Position numbers and translations under genes: made by a program | Assembly (NCBI GenBank): GCA_046596415.1 | Contig: JBKJML010000165.1 | Coordinates: forward strand, 1-35,525 | DNA: 35,525 nucleotides | Reading direction: 5' to 3' | From: JBKJML01 sp046596415 | GTDB lineage: Bacteria > Actinomycetota > Thermoleophilia > Gaiellales > Gaiellaceae | In this document: positions 30,638 through 35,525 of the stretch, piece by piece | Position numbering within the stretch: position 1 is the stretch's first letter | Layout: every line of letters begins with the position of its first letter | The notes under the pieces: model-generated | Seen by the model: only the letters and a program-made list of their open reading frames with translations | The model's database searches: none | Told to the model about the DNA's origin: nothing

Positions 30638-31606
30638 TTACGCGGTGGTCACGACGAAGCAGGCATCGTGCGACGAGCGTGCCACGCGCTTCGTGCGGAG
30701 CACGCGTCCCGCCTGCGACGCGATGCAGAGCGTGCCCGTCTCGAGTGACGGAGTGAGGATCTCCCCAAAGCCCTGCTGCACGTTGTAGGAGCCGATTGGC
30801 ACCGCGGCAGTGTTGAGAATCGCGCCGCCTGCCGCGTGGACGCGAAGGCTGCCGTCGTCGCCGCTCGTGACATAGGCTCGGCCGCCGACGAACGTGACGT
30901 GCTGCGGCGCGGCGTCGGCGTCCAAGGTGCGCCGCAGGCGGTGCGTTCGCGCGTCATAGAGCGCGAGCGAGCCGCGGTCGCCCGACGTGACCCACACCGT
31001 CGAGCCGTCCGGTGTGAAGCCGACGTCGTGCGCGAGGAACGGCGGCAGGATCGTCGACGCGAGTCGCGGCCGGGTCGGTGCTGCGAGGTCGACGACGGCG
31101 ATCCGCTTCGTCTTCGTACCGAGCGACACCCACAGGGCGCGGCCGTCCGGCGCCAGGCTCAGGTGGCGCGCCGGCCCGTCGACATCGAGGCGGCCGACGA
31201 TCTTCCGCTGCGGCAGGTCGAGCACCACGACCTCGCCGCGCTTCGAGTCGGAGACGTAGGCGTACCGCCCGGTGCGGTCAGCGGCCGTATAGCGCGGCTC
31301 GGTCACGCCTTCGAGCACGCCGACGATGCGGAGCGACCGTCCGTCGAGGAGCGTCAGCGCGCCGTACTCGGTGTGCGCGACGACGGCGATCCTCGCCACG
31401 CTCGACTCGATGCTGCGCGGGCCGGGCCGCGTCTCGATGCGGCGCAGGACGCGGCCGGTCGAGAGCTCGACCGCGGCGATATGCGACTCGAGGTCGGCGG
31501 TCACGAGCGCGACCGGAGTACCGCCGAGACCGCGTGCGAGAGCAGTGGGCGCGACGACGAGCGCGCCTGCCGCAACGACGAATTCCCGTCTGTTCAAGGG
31601 CAGCAC
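30638..31606 (-). CDS. Tat-exported beta-propeller (YVTN/YncE-like) protein
   Basis: A protein of about 322 residues. The N-terminus LPLNRREFVVAAGALVVAPTALARG is a twin-arginine signal peptide (NRREFVV). The rest consists of seven-ish repeated propeller blades with patterns such as GRYAYVSDSKRGEVVVLDL, GRALWVSLG, GSTVWVTSGDRGSLALYD and GRAYVTSGDDGSLRVH, as in YncE and 40-residue YVTN repeats. No enzymatic residues are evident. GTG 31606 or TTG 31597 may start it; the TTG overlaps the previous stop (TTGA). Tat export suggests folding or cofactor loading in the cytoplasm. It lies 9 nt before the peroxiredoxin gene. Confidence 0.8.
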   Translation of the reverse strand: MLPLNRREFVVAAGALVVAPTALARGLGGTPVALVTADLESHIAAVELSTGRVLRRIETRPGPRSIESSVARIAVVAHTEYGALTLLDGRSLRIVGVLEGVTEPRYTAADRTGRYAYVSDSKRGEVVVLDLPQRKIVGRLDVDGPARHLSLAPDGRALWVSLGTKTKRIAVVDLAAPTRPRLASTILPPFLAHDVGFTPDGSTVWVTSGDRGSLALYDARTHRLRRTLDADAAPQHVTFVGGRAYVTSGDDGSLRVHAAGGAILNTAAVPIGSYNVQQGFGEILTPSLETGTLCIASQAGRVLRTKRVARSSHDACFVVTTA

Positions 31607-32691
31607 CAGCCCGAGACTCGCGGGAAGCCGTCGAACTGCGCTGCGATCTTCGACACGGCGAGGACCCGGCGGGGCCCGACCACATGGACGAAGACCCACT
31701 GGTCGGCGGCCGGCCACGAGACGAGGAGCCAGCGGCCGTCCGGCGACCAGGCGGCACCGGCGAACGGGCCGCGCCCCGCAAAGGCTCGCTCCAGTGTCGT
31801 CAGCTTCCTCGCGTCGAGCAGCAGCACCTCTCCTGCCCGCACGACGGCCAGCGTGTGGCCATCCGGCGAGTACGAGGCCCCGAGGATGCCCGGGAGCGCG
31901 CGTCGCGCGAGGCGCTGTCCCTGTGGCCCGTACGTCTCGAGCCCGCCCCGGGTGACGACGAGCAGCACTCCGGCCGGCGACCACGCGACGAAGCGAACCC
32001 CGGCCAGCCGGCCGGTGCGGTACGGAACGTTGCCCCGAACGTCGTAGACGGTGACGCGTCCTCGCGTATCGACGTAGGCGAGTACCTGCCCGGCTCCGGG
32101 CCGCCACGCGGGGCGGATACGCGCCGCGGCGGGGAGCCCGCCGGCATCGGCGTCCCCGGTGCCGTCGCCGGCGACCACGTGCAGGCGGCTGCCGGTCAGG
32201 TAGGCGATCCGGGTGTCGGCCTTCGTCCCGCCCCAGGCCGGAAGCCGCACGTCCGGCCGGGCGAGCGACCAGCGCTTGTCGCCGTCCGGCTCGAGCGCGG
32301 CGAGCTGGAGCGGAGTGGTCGCAGCGACGAAGCGGCCGAACGGCGACCAGGCGGCGTCGGAGTACGGGCCGAGCAGCCGGGTCGAGCCGTCACGGTCGAC
32401 GACCCACGCCGAGCTGCGCGAGACGGCGAGCACACGACCCGGCGCCGGCAGCGAGAAGAGCGCCGGCTTCGCCTGCTCGACGCCGACCGTCTCGCGGAGC
32501 TGTCCGAGCACCGCACGGCCGGGCGAGGTGATGCCCGCGGCGCCGGCGACAGCCAGCGCGATCGCGGCCACGAGCGGCGCCCGCCGTCGGGGCCGCGGCA
32601 TCGGCTCCCGCTCGGCAAAGGCGGCCGCGACGACCGGCCAGGCGCGGTCAGCGGCGCCGGCCTCGTCGGGGAGCTCGACGCGAAGCTTCAC
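31594..32691 (-). CDS. membrane-anchored propeller protein, candidate anti-sigma factor
   Basis: A 365-residue protein. About 38 N-terminal cytoplasmic residues (KLRVELPDEAGAADRAWPVVAAAFAERE) precede one membrane helix (PLVAAIALAVAGAAGI, about 39-54), then TolB/WD40-like blades (AAWSPFGRFVAATT, ASYSPDGHTLAVV, AAWSPDGRWLLVSW). Its ATG overlaps the ECF sigma gene stop (ATGA), the standard place for an anti-sigma factor, and the topology (short inner domain, helix, outer sensor) fits. No zinc-binding HxxxCxxC motif of classical anti-sigma factors is present, so the role is inferred from position and topology. Confidence 0.75.
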   Translation of the reverse strand: MKLRVELPDEAGAADRAWPVVAAAFAEREPMPRPRRRAPLVAAIALAVAGAAGITSPGRAVLGQLRETVGVEQAKPALFSLPAPGRVLAVSRSSAWVVDRDGSTRLLGPYSDAAWSPFGRFVAATTPLQLAALEPDGDKRWSLARPDVRLPAWGGTKADTRIAYLTGSRLHVVAGDGTGDADAGGLPAAARIRPAWRPGAGQVLAYVDTRGRVTVYDVRGNVPYRTGRLAGVRFVAWSPAGVLLVVTRGGLETYGPQGQRLARRALPGILGASYSPDGHTLAVVRAGEVLLLDARKLTTLERAFAGRGPFAGAAWSPDGRWLLVSWPAADQWVFVHVVGPRRVLAVSKIAAQFDGFPRVSGWCCP

Positions 32692-33200
32692 GAGAGCCGC
32701 CCTTTCAGCTCATCGAGGCCACGCCGGAGGCGCGAGTTGACCGTCCCGCGCGGCACGTCGAGCAGCCCCGCGATCTCGCCGGGCGTGTACTCGAGCACGT
32801 AGCGCAGGACCACGACGGCCCGCTGGTCGGGAGGGAGCGCCGCGAGCGCCCCGAGCGTCGAGTCGCTCACGTCGTCCCTCCGCTCGGGGGCGGGCAGCGC
32901 GTCGGGAGACACGAGCTCGGCGCGCAACGAACGCGAGCGAGCCCAGTCGATCGAGCGGTTGACCACGATGCGGTGCAGCCAGGGCCCGAATGGGCGCCGA
33001 CGATCGAAACGGTCGAGGTTGCGGACGGCTGCGAGGAATCCCTCCTGGGCGATGTCCTCCGCAGCGCCCGCGTCGTGCACCACGAGGTATGCCGCCCGGT
33101 AGCAGCGCGGCCAGTAGACCTGGAAGAGCGCCTCGAAGTCCGCGGCGGAGCCGCGCTGTGCGCCTCGGAGCAGCGCTCTCTCGTCGCGCGTCGCGGCCAT
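32688..33200 (-). CDS. ECF-type RNA polymerase sigma factor
   Basis: A 170-residue group 4 sigma factor. Region 2 is FEALFQVYWPRCYRAAYLVV through AEDIAQEGFLAAVRNLDRF and RPFGPWLHRIVVNRSIDWARSR. Region 4 has ALAALPPDQRAVVVLRYVLEYTPGEIAGLLDVPRGTVNSRLRRGLDEL with its helix-turn-helix. Regions 1 and 3 are absent. First gene of a five-gene minus-strand operon that includes its likely anti-sigma factor, two exported or membrane proteins and a peroxiredoxin, which hints at an envelope or oxidative-stress response. A TAGAGT box lies 9 nt before the ATG. Confidence 0.93.
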   Translation of the reverse strand: MAATRDERALLRGAQRGSAADFEALFQVYWPRCYRAAYLVVHDAGAAEDIAQEGFLAAVRNLDRFDRRRPFGPWLHRIVVNRSIDWARSRSLRAELVSPDALPAPERRDDVSDSTLGALAALPPDQRAVVVLRYVLEYTPGEIAGLLDVPRGTVNSRLRRGLDELKGRLS

Positions 33201-33209
33201 CCGCTGCTG

Positions 33210-33215
33210 ACTCTA
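33210..33215 (-). promoter_or_regulatory. -10 box for the sigma-factor operon
   Basis: On the minus strand TAGAGT lies 9 nt before the ATG at 33200. No Shine-Dalgarno lies between them, so the operon message is probably leaderless or nearly so. Confidence 0.4.
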
Positions 33216-33230
33216 CGAACGATGCGGCCC

Positions 33231-33292
33231 GGGAGGTCCATGCCCGAGGTACGCGCCGGGAGGCTTCGCAGGTCCATGGACCCCGGGAACCC
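33231..33292. promoter_or_regulatory. palindromes in the divergent sigma/lipoprotein spacer
   Basis: GGTCCATGGACC (33271-33282) is a perfect 12-bp palindrome. The half GGTCCATG recurs at 33235-33242 and GGGAGG appears at 33231-33236 and 33258-33263. The 140-bp spacer between two divergent genes holds nothing else that I recognise. These could be operator sites for a shared regulator; that is inference. Confidence 0.3.
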
Positions 33293-33340
33293 TCCAGCCC
33301 GTATCGGTGTACCCGTCCGTCGACCTCGGAGGATTCAGTC

Positions 33341-34444
33341 ATGCGAACGCTCGCGCCACTCTTTGCCGTTCTGCTTCTGCTCGCCGGCTGCGGCGGGAAG
33401 GAGCAGGCTGCCGTCTCGGCGTCGGAGCCGTTGACGATCGCTCCGGCCGGGACACGCGGCCCGCTGATCGGCCTCGACGGCAACGGCGTCGAACGGTTCT
33501 CGCTCGACGGCGGCGTCGCGGCCGCCGACGGATCCCGCTACTTCACCGCGACGGTCACCGGCGGGAAGACGCTCCTCCGCGGCTACCGCACGACGACGGG
33601 CCGGATCGGCGCGTCGTTCCCGCTCGACGGGGCGTGGCGGCCCGCCGCGGCCTCGGCCGACGGCCACTACGTCGTGCTCTCGGCAGTCCGGCCAGTCGGA
33701 GGTCGCAGTGAGGTCGCGGTCTACGACACCGGGACGCGCCGACTGCAGAGAGTGTCGCTCGCCGGTCGCCTCGAGGTCGACGGCATCAACATGGACGGCA
33801 CGTCGCTCTTCCTCGTCGAGACCTTCGACGACGGGCGCTACGCCGTCCGGCTCTACGACCTCGTCGAGCGCCGGCTCCACACCGAGTCGATCCGGGTCAA
33901 GAACCCGGACGAGGTGATGGCCGGCATCCCGGGCGAGCAGGTGGCGACGCCCGACGGCATCTGGCTTCTGACCCTCTTCGTCAACGGGGCCGAGCGCAAG
34001 TCGTTCGTGCACGCGCTGAATCTGCGGGGTGGTTACGCGATGTGCCTCGACCTGCCGGGGGACGGATCGCCCGTGAGCGACCTCCGCGGCTATGGGCTTG
34101 CGCTCTCGCCGGCGGGCGACGCGCTCTTCGCGCCGAACCCCGCTCTCGACCTTGTCGCCAGGATCGACCTCGTCGACGCCGGCAGGCTCTCCTCCACGAG
34201 CTTCGACGGCGGGCAGGGCGACGGAGCGACCGCCGGCGCGGTCTCGGTGGACGGCCGCACGGTCTACTTCGCTCGTGATCGGAGCCTGTGGGCCTACGAC
34301 GCGGCGTACGACCTCGTACGCGGCCCCTACGCGCTCGACGGAGCGGCGACCCGTCTCGGGTTCGGGGGACGAACGCTCTACGTGCTCGGAAAGGATGGGG
34401 TGAGCCGGTTCGACGCCGCGACCGGCGCCGCCCTGACCTCCTAG
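33341..34444 (+). CDS. propeller-type lipoprotein
   Basis: A 367-residue secreted lipoprotein. The lipobox LLLAGC gives lipidation at Cys17 after a short hydrophobic signal. The mature part is beta-propeller-like, with segments such as DGSRYFTATVTGGKTLLRGYRT, DGHYVVLSAVR, DGTSLFLVETFDDGRYAVRLYD and GDALFAPNPALDLVARIDLVD. No active-site motif is seen. ATG 33341 is well supported by CGGAGGA (33327-33333) 7 nt upstream; the frame is open further upstream over the sigma gene, but that is a shadow. It is divergent from the ECF sigma operon, whose two propeller proteins it resembles in fold. Its stop is shared with the GCS2 gene in CTAG. Confidence 0.85.
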   Translation: MRTLAPLFAVLLLLAGCGGKEQAAVSASEPLTIAPAGTRGPLIGLDGNGVERFSLDGGVAAADGSRYFTATVTGGKTLLRGYRTTTGRIGASFPLDGAWRPAAASADGHYVVLSAVRPVGGRSEVAVYDTGTRRLQRVSLAGRLEVDGINMDGTSLFLVETFDDGRYAVRLYDLVERRLHTESIRVKNPDEVMAGIPGEQVATPDGIWLLTLFVNGAERKSFVHALNLRGGYAMCLDLPGDGSPVSDLRGYGLALSPAGDALFAPNPALDLVARIDLVDAGRLSSTSFDGGQGDGATAGAVSVDGRTVYFARDRSLWAYDAAYDLVRGPYALDGAATRLGFGGRTLYVLGKDGVSRFDAATGAALTS

Positions 34445-35525
34445 TCCTCGGCGGGCGGCGGCTCCGCCTCGGTCGCCTTGGCGATCTCCTCGGCGACCTC
34501 GGCGATGTCGCGGTTCGCGTTGAACACACGGAGCTGCCGGTCGGAGCCGTTGCCGCGACCGAGGATCTCGCCGATCCCTTCCAGCTCGCGATCGGAGCCG
34601 AGCTCCTTCGCGTGCGGCTCGATCTCGCGGAGAGTACGTCGGATGAGCTGGGCGACCGGGATCCGGTTCCGCTTGCCGGTGGCGAGGTCCATGATCGGCG
34701 CCTCGAGCCCGTAGCGTGCGGCCAGCCACTTGTTCTCGGTGGTCAGGATCCGGTGGTAGGTGGCGATCTCCTCGCCCGCGTCGTACCGCTCGCAGAGGTA
34801 CTTGACGAGCGCCTGGCAGTACGCGGCGATCGCGGTCGCGTCCTCGACGCGGGTGACGGCGTCGCAGATCCGGATCTCGATCGTTCCGAGCCGCGGGTGG
34901 AGACGTATGTCCCACCAGATGTGGGTGTAGTCGGCGATGCAGCCCGTCCGCTCGAGCTGGCCGACGACTTCGGCGTAGTCGGCGTAGTCCTTGAACCGCG
35001 GCGGTGGGCCCGAGCGCGGGAAGGCGGCGAACACCATCTGGCGGCTCGAGGAGAGACCGGTGGGCTCGCCGCGCCAGAACGGGGAGCTCGCCGAGAGCGC
35101 GAGCAGCGGCCCGAGCTGCGGGAGGAGCCCGTTGACGACCTGGATCGCTTTCTCGGCGTCATCGACAGCGACGTGGACATGCATGCCGAAGACGAGCTCG
35201 CGCCGGGCGATGTACTGGAGTTGGTCGACGAGATTCCGGTAGCGGTCGCGGGCGGTGATCCGCTGCCGCTCGAAGAGGCTGAACGGGTGGGTGCCCGCCG
35301 AGCCGACCCGCATCCCACGCTCCCGAGCCACACCGGTCACGTAGCCGCGCAGCTTCGTCAGCTCGCGGTGGGCATCCCCCGCGGTTCGGCACACCGGGGT
35401 CGCGATCTCGAGCACCGACTGCATCAGCTCCGCGTTGATTCGCGGCTCGAGCTCATGGCCGGAGATCGCCGAGAGGACGGTCTCGATGTGCTGGACGAGG
35501 TCGAACGTCTCGCCGTCGAGGAGCA
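34441..35525 (-). CDS. carboxylate-amine ligase of the GCS2 (glutamate-cysteine ligase) family, 5' end missing
   Basis: At least 361 residues are visible; the frame is open through the right edge and the start lies beyond it. The visible N-terminal part reads LLDGETFDLVQHIETVLSAIS, then NAELMQSVLEIATPVC, and further on GSAGTHPFSL, ELVFGMHVHV, ALSASSPFWRGEPTGLSSSRQ, HIWWDIRLHPRLGTIEIRICDA and ENKWLAARYG, the family pattern of YbdK/EgtA-like ligases. The family ligates cysteine or other amines to glutamate and other carboxylates. Which product (gamma-glutamylcysteine for ergothioneine, or another) cannot be read here. Ends in an acidic tail (EAEPPPAED). It is missing roughly the first 15-30 residues. 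Confidence 0.85.
   Translation of the reverse strand, partial: LLDGETFDLVQHIETVLSAISGHELEPRINAELMQSVLEIATPVCRTAGDAHRELTKLRGYVTGVARERGMRVGSAGTHPFSLFERQRITARDRYRNLVDQLQYIARRELVFGMHVHVAVDDAEKAIQVVNGLLPQLGPLLALSASSPFWRGEPTGLSSSRQMVFAAFPRSGPPPRFKDYADYAEVVGQLERTGCIADYTHIWWDIRLHPRLGTIEIRICDAVTRVEDATAIAAYCQALVKYLCERYDAGEEIATYHRILTTENKWLAARYGLEAPIMDLATGKRNRIPVAQLIRRTLREIEPHAKELGSDRELEGIGEILGRGNGSDRQLRVFNANRDIAEVAEEIAKATEAEPPPAED

Noticed and set aside
33285..33305. ECF-type promoter (GGGAACC ... CGTATC) for the lipoprotein gene
   Set aside because: The two elements are only 8 nt apart, whereas ECF promoters need about 16-17; another CGTC nearby is too far (22 nt).
1..35525. CRISPR arrays, insertion sequences, prophage, tRNA or rRNA genes
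   Set aside because: I looked for repeated spacers, transposase motifs, att-like duplications and tRNA cloverleaf signatures and found none. Without tools a cryptic tRNA could be missed.

Overview
The window is very GC-rich, densely packed and free of recognisable insertion sequences, phage genes, CRISPR arrays and tRNAs. Protein content (HU, GlmM/GlmS, a DnaQ-GIY-YIG fusion exonuclease, GCS2-type glutamate-cysteine ligase, a Gram-positive-type LexA site, Tat- and lipobox-type exported propellers) and many leaderless-looking starts point to a deep-branching actinobacterium, most likely Thermoleophilia (Gaiella/Solirubrobacter-like). That taxonomic placement is inference from gene content and style; no marker was searched.

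Layout. 1-2.2 kb: HU with a strong terminator, then an SOS-controlled exonuclease/GIY-YIG repair nuclease. 2.2-5.5 kb: pyrF, a LysM membrane protein, a D,D-carboxypeptidase and a PfkB sugar kinase in one tightly packed run. 5.6-10.5 kb: guaB-guaA, a nitroreductase and an MFS transporter, linked by short overlaps. 10.6-14.7 kb: rplM-rpsI, glmM, glmS. 14.7-17.1 kb: an exported propeller-like protein converging on birA-arfB. 17.1-19.5 kb: HAD phosphatase, acpS, NAD(P)H-hydrate repair enzyme. 19.6-22.7 kb: an accessory export module with two tandem small secreted paralogues, a Ser/His (ER/SipW-type) signal peptidase fused to a DUF5305-like region, and an RTX-like secreted protein. 22.7-28.7 kb: alr, then a minus-strand subtilase plus SDR pair divergent from fabI. 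28.7-33.2 kb: a minus-strand operon of ECF sigma factor, membrane-anchored propeller, Tat-exported propeller, peroxiredoxin and polytopic membrane protein. 33.3-35.5 kb: a divergent propeller lipoprotein converging on a GCS2 ligase that runs off the right edge.

The two most notable items are as follows. First, the peroxiredoxin (30628 to 30167, minus) is intact except for one in-frame TGA, which falls exactly at the peroxidatic cysteine and is followed by a hairpin fitting the bacterial SECIS rules. I read it as a selenoprotein that ordinary gene calling truncates. Second, the 19.6-22.7 kb module looks like a dedicated secretion system for small surface proteins: all three candidate cargo proteins share an NTVP motif after the hydrophobic segment, and the first gene's Shine-Dalgarno can be locked in a 9-bp long-range stem.

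Many transcripts seem to start at or next to the start codon: TAnnnT boxes lie 6-9 nt before the starts of the exonuclease, pyrF, dacA, HAD, alr, fabI and sigma-factor genes. Genes inside operons are instead joined by short stop-start overlaps. No gap between genes exceeds 150 bp, so there is no long empty region to describe.
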